In this document: positions 18,901 through 28,041 of the stretch, piece after piece
Numbering within the stretch: the stretch's first letter is position 1
How the letters are laid out: each line of letters begins with the position of its first letter
Source: Pyrinomonadaceae bacterium
Lineage (GTDB): Bacteria > Acidobacteriota > Blastocatellia > Pyrinomonadales > Pyrinomonadaceae
Length of the DNA: 64,000 nt
Direction of reading: 5' to 3'
NCBI GenBank assembly: GCA_014534425.1
Contig: JACVRN010000006.1
Span: 24,741-88,740, forward strand
Program-made: the position numbers and the translations under genes
Notes under the pieces: generated by a model
Told to the model about the DNA's origin: nothing
The model's input: the letters and a program-made list of their open reading frames with translations, nothing else
Database searches by the model: none

Positions 18901-18911
18901 TTGATTCCCAC

Positions 18912-19718
18912 ATGAACATACTCGTTTGTCTGAAGCAGATTCTTGATCCTGAGATTCCGGCGCGAGACTTTCGCATTGACGCAGCAAAGCGCCTGGCGGA
19001 GCAAGGCTCTGCGAATCTGGTCACGAACATCTTCTGCGAGAACGCGCTCGAAACGGCTTTGCAGTTTCGAGAGAGAATAGGCGGCGCGAAGATAACAGTG
19101 CTTTCTTACGGTCAGCCTTCTGCGGAAGATTCACTTCGCAAGGCGCTGGCTATGAAAGCTGACCAGGCGGCGCTCGTCACTAATGATGGAAACAATAATC
19201 CTGACTCTCTGACAAACGCGCGCGTGCTGGCCGCAGCCATACGCAAGCTTGGCACGTTCGACCTTGTTATGACCGGACGCGAGGCTGGCGACTGGGGCGC
19301 GGGCCAAACGGGCGCGCTGATTGCGGAGGAACTTGGGCTGCCCTGCGTCTCTTTCGTAGACACCATAGAATCCGTGAACGGCAAGCTGAGGCTCAAGCGA
19401 CAGACCGACACCGGATGGGAAGTCTTAGAAGCTGTGCCTCCGGTTGTCGTCACCATCACCAACGACGAGCACAACGTTCCGCGCATCCCCAAGGTGCGCG
19501 ACGTGATGATGTCCTATCGCCAGCCTTTGACTAAATGGACGCTCGAAGATTTGGGCATAGACGTGAGCGAGGCACGCGCCGGTAACACTTACTACGAGGT
19601 GGCAGAACTTTTCATCCCGCAGAAGGAGACTGCTTGCGAGTTCGTGACCGGCGACACGCTGGATGAAAAAGTCGAAGCCTTCGCACGCCGCATAGTCGAA
19701 GTCACGGGAGCAATGTAA
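18912..19718 (+). CDS. etfB: Electron transfer flavoprotein beta subunit
   Basis: 268 residues, matching the family length. It starts 'MNILVCLKQILDPEIP' as usual for EtfB and carries the signature region 'VVVTITNDEHNVPRIPKVRDVM'. EtfB binds AMP and pairs with EtfA to shuttle electrons from acyl-CoA dehydrogenases to the quinone pool. It is followed by etfA after a hairpin repeat and then by the membrane oxidoreductase, a complete ETF module placed inside the degradation cluster. Confidence 0.93.
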   Translation: MNILVCLKQILDPEIPARDFRIDAAKRLAEQGSANLVTNIFCENALETALQFRERIGGAKITVLSYGQPSAEDSLRKALAMKADQAALVTNDGNNNPDSLTNARVLAAAIRKLGTFDLVMTGREAGDWGAGQTGALIAEELGLPCVSFVDTIESVNGKLRLKRQTDTGWEVLEAVPPVVVTITNDEHNVPRIPKVRDVMMSYRQPLTKWTLEDLGIDVSEARAGNTYYEVAELFIPQKETACEFVTGDTLDEKVEAFARRIVEVTGAM

Positions 19719-19726
19719 AAGCAGAC

Positions 19727-19792
19727 AGCTTTCAGCAATCAGCTATCATGTAAAAGCTAAAGCTGACTGCTGAAGGCTGATTGCTGATAGCT
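19727..19792. repeat. Inverted heptad repeat between etfB and etfA
   Basis: The left arm contains AGCTTTCAGCAATCAGC and the right arm is its near complement (GCTGATTGCTGATAGCT), with further partly matching words. Each arm is built from a seven-base word of the type TCAGCNN. It is inside an operon, so it would form an RNA hairpin in the mRNA between etfB and etfA. Confidence 0.7.
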
Positions 19793-19797
19793 ATCTT

Positions 19798-20772
19798 ATG
19801 AATGACGTTCTCATCTGTTTATTCTCTTCGGCAGGATTTGATAAGGCGGCGCAGGGGCTTGCGGGCGCAGGCCGACGATTGGCCGACGAACTCGGCGGGC
19901 AGTTGCGCGCCGTTATTCTTGGCTCTGAGGCAGAGTCGCTTGCGCTGGAAATTGCGCGCGTGAGTGATGCTGTTACTGTGGCAGACCAGGCAGAACTGGC
20001 CGAGTACCAGCCTGAGACATGCCTGAATGCGCTTGTAGAGTTGTGCGGTGAAGCGCTGGAGGCCCGCGCCGTGCTTCTGGCTAACGACACGTACAGCCAA
20101 GAGATTGCGCCGCGTCTAGCTTATCGTCTTGGTGGAAGCGCCGTGGGCGATGGCGTTGAAGTGAGCGCCCGTGGCGAACACTTGCGCGTCAGCCGACAGG
20201 TTTACGGCGGCAAGGCGCAAGCCGTAATCGAATTGAAGCGGCGGCCCGCAGTCGTGTGGCTGCGCGCACGCTCGTTCGCTCCCCCCGCGCACCGCGAAAC
20301 GCCAGGCGCAATCACGCGCGCCGCGCTCGATATTAAACCGGACGAGCGAACCCGAATCGTCGAGCGCAAGCGTGAAACGGGCGGCGAGGCGAGGCTTGAA
20401 GAGGCGCGCGTGATTGTCTCAGGCGGGCGCGGCATCGGCGGGCCTGAGCCTTTCGAGACGGAGTTGAAGCCTCTGGCAGAATTACTCGGAGCGCAGATGG
20501 CAGCATCGCGTGCGGCCTGCGACGCTGGATGGGTGCCGCCCACCTGGCAGATAGGACAGACGGGCAAGAAGGTCACGCCCGATTTATATCTCGCCATAGC
20601 CATCACGGGCGCTAGCCAGCACATGGCAGGCATCTCCGAGGCCAAGACCATCGCGGCCATCAACACAGACCCGGACGCGCCCATCTTCAAGCACTCTCGC
20701 TTCGGCATAGTAGCCGATTACCGTCAGGTCGTGCCGCTCCTGAGAGAGAAACTTGCAGCGCTACAGAAATAA
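19798..20772 (+). CDS. etfA: Electron transfer flavoprotein alpha subunit
   Basis: 324 residues. The C-terminal FAD-binding half is clear: 'VSGGRGIGGPEPFE', 'GQTGKKVTPDLYLAIAITGASQHMAGI' (in parts) and 'INTDPDAPIFKHSRFGIVADY'. Partner of EtfB. The start codon comes six bases after a repeat hairpin and has no obvious ribosome site, so coupling to the upstream gene is uncertain. The stop codon touches the next repeat. Confidence 0.93.
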   Translation: MNDVLICLFSSAGFDKAAQGLAGAGRRLADELGGQLRAVILGSEAESLALEIARVSDAVTVADQAELAEYQPETCLNALVELCGEALEARAVLLANDTYSQEIAPRLAYRLGGSAVGDGVEVSARGEHLRVSRQVYGGKAQAVIELKRRPAVVWLRARSFAPPAHRETPGAITRAALDIKPDERTRIVERKRETGGEARLEEARVIVSGGRGIGGPEPFETELKPLAELLGAQMAASRAACDAGWVPPTWQIGQTGKKVTPDLYLAIAITGASQHMAGISEAKTIAAINTDPDAPIFKHSRFGIVADYRQVVPLLREKLAALQK

Positions 20773-20883
20773 ATTAACAGGGATGGACAGGATAAAAGAG
20801 ATTGATTCATTTGTTCATTTCTTCATTGAATCAATGAACCGATGAATCAATGATTAAATCCCTTTTCATCCTGTTTGAATCTG
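20772..20883. repeat. Nested inverted repeat between etfA and the EMO gene
   Basis: The outer arms begin AATTAACAGGGATGGACAGG and end with its partial complement (ATCCTGTTTGAAT). The inner arms are ATTGATTCATTTGTTCATT and its near complement. A 30-base stretch (20822-20851, beginning TTCATTGAATCAATGAACCG) is identical to one at 56094-56123. It fills most of this spacer. Confidence 0.75.
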
Positions 20884-20890
20884 CTTTTAG

Positions 20891-23008
20891 ATGATGAATC
20901 CTGCTGAGGCTACGAGAGAGATTTACTGGAACATCACTTACATCTGGGTGATGTACGCGTTGCTGCTACCGACGGCTGCAATCGCGGGCTACGGCATCTA
21001 TCGCCACTTGAGTCGTTGGCGGCGCGGGCTGCCGCTTGCGCGCTTCGACCGGCCTCAAGAGCGAATAAAGTTAGTCGTCAAGCACGCAGTAGCTCAGCGC
21101 CGAACGGCGCGCAATCTCTACGCGGGACTCTTTCATCAGTTCATCAGCTACGGCTTCGTCATACTGACCATCGCCACGACAATCGTAGCCCTCGACGCTG
21201 ACTTCGGCACGGCGATTATGCGCGGGCGCTTTTATCTATACTTTCAATCATTCACGGTCGACCTCTTCGGCGCGTTGGTGATGTTGGGAGTCTTGATGGC
21301 GGCGTTGCGCCGGTACGTCAAGCGGCCTAAGAAGCTGGTCTATACGAACGAAGCCGCAGGGATTCTGGCTCTCATATTCCTGATGTGCCTGCAAGGTTTT
21401 CTGGCCGAAGGATGGCGCATAGCTGTGACGAATGACCCTTGGGGTGCCTGGTCGCCGTTCGGCAATATGGTAGCACGCGCCTCGCGCCCGTTCATGACGG
21501 ACGAACAGATGCGTGCGGCTCACGCGGGCGTGTGGTGGTTTCATCTTGTGACGGCGTTTGCGTTCATAGCTTGGTTGCCATACACGAAGATGATGCACGT
21601 CATTACAGCGCCCCTGAATATCTACACGGCCAATCTTGAGCCGCTCGGCGCGACGCTCAAAAACATAGATTTTGAGAAGACGGAATCTTTCGGCGTCAAC
21701 TCTCTGAAAAGCTTTACCTGGAAAGACCTGTTGGATTTCGACGCCTGTACGGAGTGCGGGCGCTGCACTGCTGTCTGTCCGGCGAACGCGGTCGGCAAAG
21801 AACTCTCGCCGCGCGACATTATTCTTCAGCTTCGTGACCTGATGCACGAGCGCCCGCGAGACGCCTTCGGACTCGTAGCAATCGGCGGCAACGGCGCGAT
21901 GAGCATTGAAGCTGGCACGACGCCTGCTACGCAAGAGCCTACGACGGATATCGAAGCGCGAAAGCCTCTGGCAATTATTGGCGCGGTTCCGGCTACCTCT
22001 ACGGTTCCTCTCTGGCAATGCACGACCTGCGCCGCGTGCATGGAAGCGTGCCCCGTCTTCATAGAGCAGATGCCAAAGATTGTGGACATGCGCCGCTATC
22101 TTGTGATGGAGGAGGCGGATTTCCCTGACTCCATGCAGGAAGCCGTCATGTCTCTGGAGCGGCGCGGCCATCCCTTTACGGGGACGCAGGCGACCCGTTT
22201 GGACTGGGCCGAAGGCTTGAACGTCAAGCATGCAGGCGATGCTAGGGATGCGGAAGTGCTGTTGTGGGTGGGCTGCGGCGGCGCGCTCATAGAGCGCAAT
22301 CAAAAGGTGACGCGTGCGACCGCTCAACTTTTAGAGCAGGCTGGAGTGAAGTTCGCAATCATGGGCCGTGATGAAAAATGCTCCGGCGACCCCGCGCGAA
22401 GAATCGGGAACGAGTTTTTGTTCGAGCAGTTGGCGCGAGAGAACGTGGAGAACCTGAAACGCTTTGAAGTGAAAAGCATCGTCACGGCCTGCCCGCACTG
22501 CTTCAACACTTTCAAGAACGAGTACCCGCAGTACGGCGGAAGCTTCGAGGTCTATCATCACTCCGCTTACCTTGCGAAGCTGGTCGAAGAGGGCAGGCTC
22601 AAGCCGCACGCCATGCTGGACAAGAAGATTACCTTTCACGACCCTTGCTACCTGGGGCGGCAGAACGGCGTTTATGATGCGCCGCGAGAGCTTGTGCAAA
22701 TCTCTGCTGCGCGTGGGCGGGCCGTTGAGATGGAGCGCAGCCGTAACAAGAGCTTCTGCTGTGGCGGCGGCGGGGGCATGAGCTTCGTGGACGAGCCGCC
22801 GGATAGGCGCGTCAATCAGGAGCGTGCGCGCGAGGCATTAGAGACGGGCGCGGACGTGCTGGCCGTCGGCTGTCCCTTCTGCATGACTATGATGGAAGAC
22901 GGCATCAACGCACGCAAAGGCGAGCGCGACGTGAAAGTGATGGACGTTTCCGAATTGTTGTGGGAAGCGACGAAGCCTAGACGGGATGAAGTCAACAATC
23001 CGAGGTAG
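20891..23008 (+). CDS. Membrane Fe-S oxidoreductase, ETF:quinone oxidoreductase (EMO type)
   Basis: 705 residues. The N-terminal part (about 1-240) has several membrane helices resembling the NarI-type cytochrome b domain. A ferredoxin-like domain with two cysteine clusters follows: 'CTECGRCTAVCP' and 'CTTCAACMEACP'. Two heterodisulfide-reductase-type CCG domains complete it ('VTACPHCFNTFKNEYP', 'SFCCGGGGGMSF', 'VGCPFCMTMM'). This layout matches the membrane ETF:menaquinone oxidoreductases (Rv0338c-like, EMO), which take electrons from ETF. Its place directly behind etfBA supports that role. Confidence 0.88.
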   Translation: MMNPAEATREIYWNITYIWVMYALLLPTAAIAGYGIYRHLSRWRRGLPLARFDRPQERIKLVVKHAVAQRRTARNLYAGLFHQFISYGFVILTIATTIVALDADFGTAIMRGRFYLYFQSFTVDLFGALVMLGVLMAALRRYVKRPKKLVYTNEAAGILALIFLMCLQGFLAEGWRIAVTNDPWGAWSPFGNMVARASRPFMTDEQMRAAHAGVWWFHLVTAFAFIAWLPYTKMMHVITAPLNIYTANLEPLGATLKNIDFEKTESFGVNSLKSFTWKDLLDFDACTECGRCTAVCPANAVGKELSPRDIILQLRDLMHERPRDAFGLVAIGGNGAMSIEAGTTPATQEPTTDIEARKPLAIIGAVPATSTVPLWQCTTCAACMEACPVFIEQMPKIVDMRRYLVMEEADFPDSMQEAVMSLERRGHPFTGTQATRLDWAEGLNVKHAGDARDAEVLLWVGCGGALIERNQKVTRATAQLLEQAGVKFAIMGRDEKCSGDPARRIGNEFLFEQLARENVENLKRFEVKSIVTACPHCFNTFKNEYPQYGGSFEVYHHSAYLAKLVEEGRLKPHAMLDKKITFHDPCYLGRQNGVYDAPRELVQISAARGRAVEMERSRNKSFCCGGGGGMSFVDEPPDRRVNQERAREALETGADVLAVGCPFCMTMMEDGINARKGERDVKVMDVSELLWEATKPRRDEVNNPR

Positions 23009-23014
23009 AGAATC

Positions 23015-24193
23015 ATGGACTTAAACTTAACTCCGAACGAGCAGCAGTTCAGGGATGAATTCCGCGCTTGGCTCAAGGCGAACGTTCCTTCTGAGTGGAA
23101 GGGCGGTCAGCTAGGGAGCGAAGACCGCGAGGATTACATCAAGTACCTGCGCGACTGGCAGCGCGTGCTTTATGAAGGCGGGTGGGCTGGCATCTCCTGG
23201 CCCAAGGCTTTCGGCGGGCGCGGAGCGACGTTGATGGAGCAGGCCATCTTTCAGGAAGAGCTTGCGCGGGCCAACGCCCCGCAGTTGATAGGCACCATAG
23301 GCCTCTCTCTTGTCGGGCCAACCATCATTGCGCTCGGCACGGATGAGCAGAAGGCTAGATACCTGCCGAAGATTCTCTCAGGCGAAGAGATTTGGTGCCA
23401 GGGCTTTTCGGAGCCGAACGCAGGCTCGGATTTGGCGGCGCTCGGCACAAAGGCTGTGCGCGACGGCGACGACTTCATCATCAACGGTCAAAAGATTTGG
23501 ACTAGCTTCGCGCAGCTTGCGGACTGGTGTCTGCTGCTGGTGCGTACGGACGCGGAAGCGCCAAAGCACAAGGGCATCACCTGCCTGCTTCTGGACATGC
23601 GCCTTGAGGGAATTGCTGTGCGGCCTTTGAGACAGATGTCCGGCGATTCGGGCTTTAACGAAGTCTTCTTCTCGAACGTGCGCGTGCCCGTCGGTCAGGT
23701 CTTGGGCGAAATCAACAAGGGCTGGACGACCGCCATCACCGCTTTGATGAACGAGCGCGCCAATCTTGGCACGGGCGTTCAGGTAGTCTTCAAGCGAAAC
23801 CTCGAAGCATTGATTGCGCGCTCTAGGACTGTAGAGCGTCAGGGCCGCCCCGCGAGTGAAGACCCGCTCGTGAGACAAAAGCTGGCGCAAGCCTTTCTTG
23901 AACTTGAAATCCTTCGGCTGAACACGAACCGCGCGCTGACCTCGCTCTCCAAGACAGGCATCCCAGGGCCGGAAGGCTCTACCCTGAAACTCTACTGGAG
24001 CGAGATGAACCAGCGCACGCAGCAGACGGCGCAGGAAATCCTCGGCCCCTACGGGCAATTGAAAGAGTTCGACAACGGCCTCTGGGAATACGCTTACTTG
24101 CGCTCGCGCGGCAACACCATCGAGGCGGGCACAAGCGAAATCCAGCGCAACATCATAGCCGAGCGCGTGCTCGGCCTACCTAAAAGCTACTAG
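23015..24193 (+). CDS. Acyl-CoA dehydrogenase, subunit 1 of a probable two-gene enzyme
   Basis: 392 residues, acyl-CoA dehydrogenase family. Motifs: 'CQGFSEPNAGSDLAALG', 'QEILGPYGQL', 'GNTIEAGTSEIQRNIIAERVLGLP'. At the position of the usual YEGT glutamate the sequence reads EAGT, so the standard base is displaced. This type is typical of alpha2beta2 acyl-CoA dehydrogenases known from actinobacterial sterol side-chain degradation (FadE28/29, ChsE4/5). The partner gene follows 92 bases downstream after a hairpin repeat. It starts 6 bases after the EMO gene. Confidence 0.9.
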   Translation: MDLNLTPNEQQFRDEFRAWLKANVPSEWKGGQLGSEDREDYIKYLRDWQRVLYEGGWAGISWPKAFGGRGATLMEQAIFQEELARANAPQLIGTIGLSLVGPTIIALGTDEQKARYLPKILSGEEIWCQGFSEPNAGSDLAALGTKAVRDGDDFIINGQKIWTSFAQLADWCLLLVRTDAEAPKHKGITCLLLDMRLEGIAVRPLRQMSGDSGFNEVFFSNVRVPVGQVLGEINKGWTTAITALMNERANLGTGVQVVFKRNLEALIARSRTVERQGRPASEDPLVRQKLAQAFLELEILRLNTNRALTSLSKTGIPGPEGSTLKLYWSEMNQRTQQTAQEILGPYGQLKEFDNGLWEYAYLRSRGNTIEAGTSEIQRNIIAERVLGLPKSY

Positions 24194-24201
24194 ACGAGAA
24201 T

Positions 24202-24267
24202 TCAGAACTCAGGAGTCAGAAGTCAGAATAAAAGCGTTTCTCTTCATTCTGACTCCTGAGTTCTGAG
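24202..24267. repeat. Hairpin repeat between the paired acyl-CoA dehydrogenase genes
   Basis: Perfect 20-bp arms: TCAGAACTCAGGAGTCAGAA (24202-24221) and its complement (24248-24267), separated by 26 bases. The arms are made of a repeating word of the type ACTCAGN/AGTCAGN, continued past 24267 (GTCCTGACTACTGA). Confidence 0.8.
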
Positions 24268-24285
24268 TCCTGACTACTGATTATT

Positions 24286-25416
24286 ATGGACTTCGATCTG
24301 AGTAAACCGCAGAAGCTTTTGAAGGAGTCGGCGCGTGAGTTTCTGGCGCGCGAGTGTAAGCCTGAGCGTGTGCGTGCGCTGATGGAGACCGAGACGGCGC
24401 ATGACGACGGGCTGTGGCAGGCGATTGCAGACCAGGGCTGGCTCGCGTTGCTTGTGCCGGAGGAACACGGCGGCCTCGGCCTGGGACTGGTTGAGATGGC
24501 GGCTGTAGCCGAAGAGATGGGGCGAGCGTGTTTGCCCGGCCCCTTTCTCTCGACTCTCTTTGCCACCGCGCTGATTGAGCGTGCCGGAAGCGCAGAGCAG
24601 CGCGCGAAATACCTTGAGCCTATAGCCGCAGGGGAATTGAGGGCGACCGTGGCGCTTCTGGAAGAGGGCGCGAGCTGGGACACAGAGAGCGCGAAGCTGA
24701 AAGCGCAGCGCGAAGGCGGAAGCTTCAGAGTCACGGGCAGGAAACTTTTTGTGAACGATGCCGAGACGAGCAACCTTCTGATTTGTGTTGCGCTTGACGG
24801 TGATGGTCTTGCGCTCTTGCCGGTCGAGCGCGGCGCAGGCGGCGTCTCAATCAAGCCTATGGCTTCTATGGACGGGACGCGCAAAGTCTACGAGGTCTCG
24901 TTCGAGGGCGTGTCGGTGCCTGAAGCCGATGCTTTAGGCGCGGACGGCGATGCGCGCGGCGCGCTCAACGGTGCGTTGGAGGTTGCGACCACTGCTCTCT
25001 GCGCGGAGATGGTGGGAGGGATGCAGTGGGTGCTTGATACTGCGGTCGAGTATGCCAAGACCAGGCAGCAGTTCGGGCGCGCGATTGGTTCTTTCCAGGC
25101 GGTGCAGCACCAGTGCGCGGACATGCTGATGATGACGGAGAGCGCACGCTCTGCGGCTTACTACGCGGCTTGGACTTTGACGGAGAATGACCCTGCGGCG
25201 AGCGTCGCCGTCTCCATAGCCAAGGCTTATTGCTCGGACGCGTATCGTGAGGTCGGCAATCGCGGCGTGCAGGTTCACGGCGGCATAGGTTTCACTTGGG
25301 AACACGACCTGCAACTCTATTACAAGCGAAGCAAGTCCAGCGAGACCCTTTTCGGCGACGCCACCTTTCACCGCGAGCGCATAGCGTGCCTCGTCGTGGA
25401 CAAAGAAAAGAATTGA
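24286..25416 (+). CDS. Acyl-CoA dehydrogenase, subunit 2 of a probable two-gene enzyme
   Basis: 376 residues. The N-terminus 'MDFDLSKPQKLLKESAREFL' and the end 'VQVHGGIGFTWEHDLQLYYKR' are typical of the smaller, FadE29-like partner of heterotetrameric acyl-CoA dehydrogenases. The YEGT glutamate is absent ('SSETLFGDATFHRERI'). In known pairs FAD sites are formed between subunits and only one subunit supplies the base. Adjacent same-strand position supports pairing with the gene at 23015. Confidence 0.88.
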   Translation: MDFDLSKPQKLLKESAREFLARECKPERVRALMETETAHDDGLWQAIADQGWLALLVPEEHGGLGLGLVEMAAVAEEMGRACLPGPFLSTLFATALIERAGSAEQRAKYLEPIAAGELRATVALLEEGASWDTESAKLKAQREGGSFRVTGRKLFVNDAETSNLLICVALDGDGLALLPVERGAGGVSIKPMASMDGTRKVYEVSFEGVSVPEADALGADGDARGALNGALEVATTALCAEMVGGMQWVLDTAVEYAKTRQQFGRAIGSFQAVQHQCADMLMMTESARSAAYYAAWTLTENDPAASVAVSIAKAYCSDAYREVGNRGVQVHGGIGFTWEHDLQLYYKRSKSSETLFGDATFHRERIACLVVDKEKN

Positions 25417-25434
25417 TTCATTAGAGGGCCTGAG

Positions 25435-26211
25435 ATGACGGCACATATTAAAGAACTGTTTGACCTGTCGGGGCGCGTGGCGATTGTTACGGGCGGCTCG
25501 CGCGGCCTTGGGCGCGAGATGGCCGAAGGGCTTGCGGAAGCAGGCGCGTCACTGATGCTCTGCGCGCGGCGCGAGGAGTGGTTGCAGCCTACCGTCGCGG
25601 AGATGCGCGAGCTTGGCTTTCAAACTGAAGGCGTGCTCTGCGACGTGTCTAAGCCGGACGACGTGCAAAGGGTCGTTGATAAAACGATAGAGGCTTACGG
25701 CAAGGTGGATATTCTTTTGAACAACGCAGGCGTCTCCTGGGGCGAGCGCCCCGAAGCCATGCCGCTTGATAAATGGCAGAAGGTGATTGACATTAACCTG
25801 ACGGGCGCGTTCCTGTTCGCGCAAGCCGCAGGGCGCGAGATGTTGAAGCGCGAAAGGGGCTGCATCATCAACGTCTCGTCGGTTTCAGGCTTGCAGTCTT
25901 CTGCGGACGGGCCGCACTACGTTGGATACGCCGCCAGCAAGGCCGGCCTCTTCGGTCTGACGCGAGAGCTTGCGGCCTCTTGGGGGCGTCAAGGGATACG
26001 CGTCAACGCCATAGCCCCTGGCTTCTTCCATTCGCGCTTGGCGGACGGCGTTATAGAATATGCCGAGCCTGTTATCAAAGCGCGCAACCCTATTCCACGC
26101 GTGGGCGCTGCCGGAGAACTAAAAGGCGTCGCGGTCTTTCTGGCCTCCGACGCCTCAAACTACATCACCGGTCAGACAATCGTCGTGGACGGAGGACGAA
26201 CCATAGTTTAA
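25435..26211 (+). CDS. Short-chain dehydrogenase/reductase
   Basis: 258 residues, classical SDR. Cofactor loop '[20 protein letters not shown]', 'NNAGVSWG', catalytic Tyr-Lys in '[10 protein letters not shown]', and C-terminal '[16 protein letters not shown]'. It oxidises or reduces a hydroxyl group, probably on an acyl-CoA or carbonyl intermediate of the pathway. It starts 18 bases after the acyl-CoA dehydrogenase gene. Confidence 0.9.
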   Translation: MTAHIKELFDLSGRVAIVTGGSRGLGREMAEGLAEAGASLMLCARREEWLQPTVAEMRELGFQTEGVLCDVSKPDDVQRVVDKTIEAYGKVDILLNNAGVSWGERPEAMPLDKWQKVIDINLTGAFLFAQAAGREMLKRERGCIINVSSVSGLQSSADGPHYVGYAASKAGLFGLTRELAASWGRQGIRVNAIAPGFFHSRLADGVIEYAEPVIKARNPIPRVGAAGELKGVAVFLASDASNYITGQTIVVDGGRTIV

Positions 26212-26231
26212 GGGATGAGGAGAGATGTTTG

Positions 26232-27962
26232 ATGACGACAGTGAAAGTAGCTGAAGAGGGTGAGAAATCTGTTTACGCTCGAAGGCCCTGGCTCAATCAT
26301 TACGATTACTGGGTGAAGCCGCACATGAATTATCCGCGCAGGCCCTTGCATGAAATCCTGCGCCTGACGGCGGCAGAAGTTCCAGACCGTCCAGCCACGG
26401 CTTTTCTGGGAGCGCATCTGACATACGGACAGATAAAAGAACAGGCCGCAAGGCTCGGCACCGCGCTAGCTCGCCTTGGCGTGCGACAGGGCGACCGCGT
26501 GGGCATAATGCTTCCGAACTGCCCGCAGTATGTCGTAGCCACCTTCGCCATCCTGCGACTGGGCGCGACGGTCGTGAACGTCAACCCGCTCTACACGCCC
26601 AGAGAGGTGCTGGTGGTCGCGCAGGATTCAGGCATGAAGGCCATGCTGACCCTGGACATACTCGCGCCCGTGACTCTGGCCGTGCGGGATAAGACGGGGA
26701 TTGAGAACGTCATCATCACCTCGGCTGCTGAATACTCTATAGCCGCGCACGCGTGCCCGACAATCGAAGGCACTCTTCGAATGGCGGACTTGATGGCGGG
26801 AGTTGATGAGCCTGACCTGCCGCGCGTGGAGATTAATCCTGACGAAGACGTGGCCGTGTTGCAGTACACGGGCGGCACTACGGGCGTGCCTAAAGGGGCA
26901 ATGCTCACACACTACAACATCTTCGCCAACGTGATTCAGACCGAAGCCTGGGCGCATCGCGCTCCGCGTCGCGGCGAAGACACCTATCTGCTGGTCATTC
27001 CTTACTTTCACATCTACGGCTTCACGGTCGGCATGATGGCCGGAACCTGGATGGGCGTGCAGCAGGTTCTTATCCCGAAGTACGACGTGGATGCGCTCCT
27101 GAATGCGATACGCGATTACAAGCCCACCTATTTTCCTGCGGTTCCCACAATCTACATCTCCCTGCTCAATCATCCGAAGGCTAAGGAGTACGGCATTGAT
27201 AAGATACGCACTTTCAATAGCGGCTCTGCGCCTCTGCCTGTGGAAGTCATTGAGCGGTTCGAGCGAGTGACGGGCGGAACCTTGAACGAAGGCTACGGCC
27301 TTTCTGAAGCTTCGCCCGTGACGCACTCTACGGCTATGCTCGCGCGCCGCAAACCCGGCAGCATAGGTCTTCCTTTGCCGGACACGGACATCAAGATTGT
27401 TGACCTGGAAAACGGCACGCGCGAAGTCGCAGTGGGCGAAGAGGGCGAGCTTTGCATAGCGGGGCCGCAGGTGATGAAGGGCTACTGGAATCGTGAGGAC
27501 GAAACGAACATCGCGCTTCGCAAGGATGAAGCGGGGCGCACCTGGCTTTATACGGGCGACGTTGCGCGCATGGACGAAGACGGCTACAGCTACATTGTGC
27601 AACGCAAGAAGGACATGATTATCGTCAGTGGCTTCAACGTCTACCCTTCCGAAGTCGAAGGCATACTCTACACGCACCCGTCCGTCATGGAGGCGGGCGT
27701 CATAGGCATCCCCCACGCCTACCGTGGCGAAATGGTCAAAGCCTTCGTCGTCCTCAAACAAGGTGCAACCACAACCCCCGAAGAACTGATAGAGCACTGC
27801 AAGACCGGCCTCGCAGAATTCAAGGTGCCCTGCCATGTAGAGATTCGAGAGAGCCTGCCCAAAACAGCCGTCGGCAAGATTCTCCACCGCGTCCTGCGCG
27901 AAGAAGAGCAGGCGAAGGAAGAAATTAACAGGGATAGACAGGATAAGCAGGATAAAGAATAA
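26232..27962 (+). CDS. Acyl-CoA ligase (FadD-like)
   Basis: 576 residues, ANL superfamily, forms acyl-CoA from a carboxylic acid, CoA and ATP. P-loop '[16 protein letters not shown]', '[12 protein letters not shown]', '[13 protein letters not shown]' and the C-terminal lysine in '[10 protein letters not shown]'. The ORF track starts at 25980 inside the SDR gene; ATG 26232 with GAGGAGAG upstream is the real start. The last 13 residues, '[13 protein letters not shown]', are encoded by an intergenic repeat and look added to the normal end. Activates the substrate of the island. Confidence 0.92.
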   Translation: MTTVKVAEEGEKSVYARRPWLNHYDYWVKPHMNYPRRPLHEILRLTAAEVPDRPATAFLGAHLTYGQIKEQAARLGTALARLGVRQGDRVGIMLPNCPQYVVATFAILRLGATVVNVNPLYTPREVLVVAQDSGMKAMLTLDILAPVTLAVRDKTGIENVIITSAAEYSIAAHACPTIEGTLRMADLMAGVDEPDLPRVEINPDEDVAVLQYTGGTTGVPKGAMLTHYNIFANVIQTEAWAHRAPRRGEDTYLLVIPYFHIYGFTVGMMAGTWMGVQQVLIPKYDVDALLNAIRDYKPTYFPAVPTIYISLLNHPKAKEYGIDKIRTFNSGSAPLPVEVIERFERVTGGTLNEGYGLSEASPVTHSTAMLARRKPGSIGLPLPDTDIKIVDLENGTREVAVGEEGELCIAGPQVMKGYWNREDETNIALRKDEAGRTWLYTGDVARMDEDGYSYIVQRKKDMIIVSGFNVYPSEVEGILYTHPSVMEAGVIGIPHAYRGEMVKAFVVLKQGATTTPEELIEHCKTGLAEFKVPCHVEIRESLPKTAVGKILHRVLREEEQAKEEINRDRQDKQDKE

Positions 27963-28012
27963 ACTCTTTCTCTTTTATCCTGACAATCTCTGTTCATCCC
28001 TGTTTGAATTTA
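27922..28012. repeat. Inverted repeat of the AACAGGGAT family
   Basis: Left part AAATTAACAGGGATAGACAG, right part CATCCCTGTTTGAATTTA, an imperfect inverted repeat with inner words CAGGATAA duplicated. Same word family as the repeat at 20772. The left half is translated as the end of the acyl-CoA ligase, whose TAA lies in the middle. Confidence 0.7.
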
Positions 28013-28041
28013 CCTTCATGAATTAGAAGCGAGAAAAGCTT

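Noticed and set aside
25980-26231. N-terminal extension of the acyl-CoA ligase
   Set aside because: It lies inside the SDR gene; family homology begins after ATG 26232.
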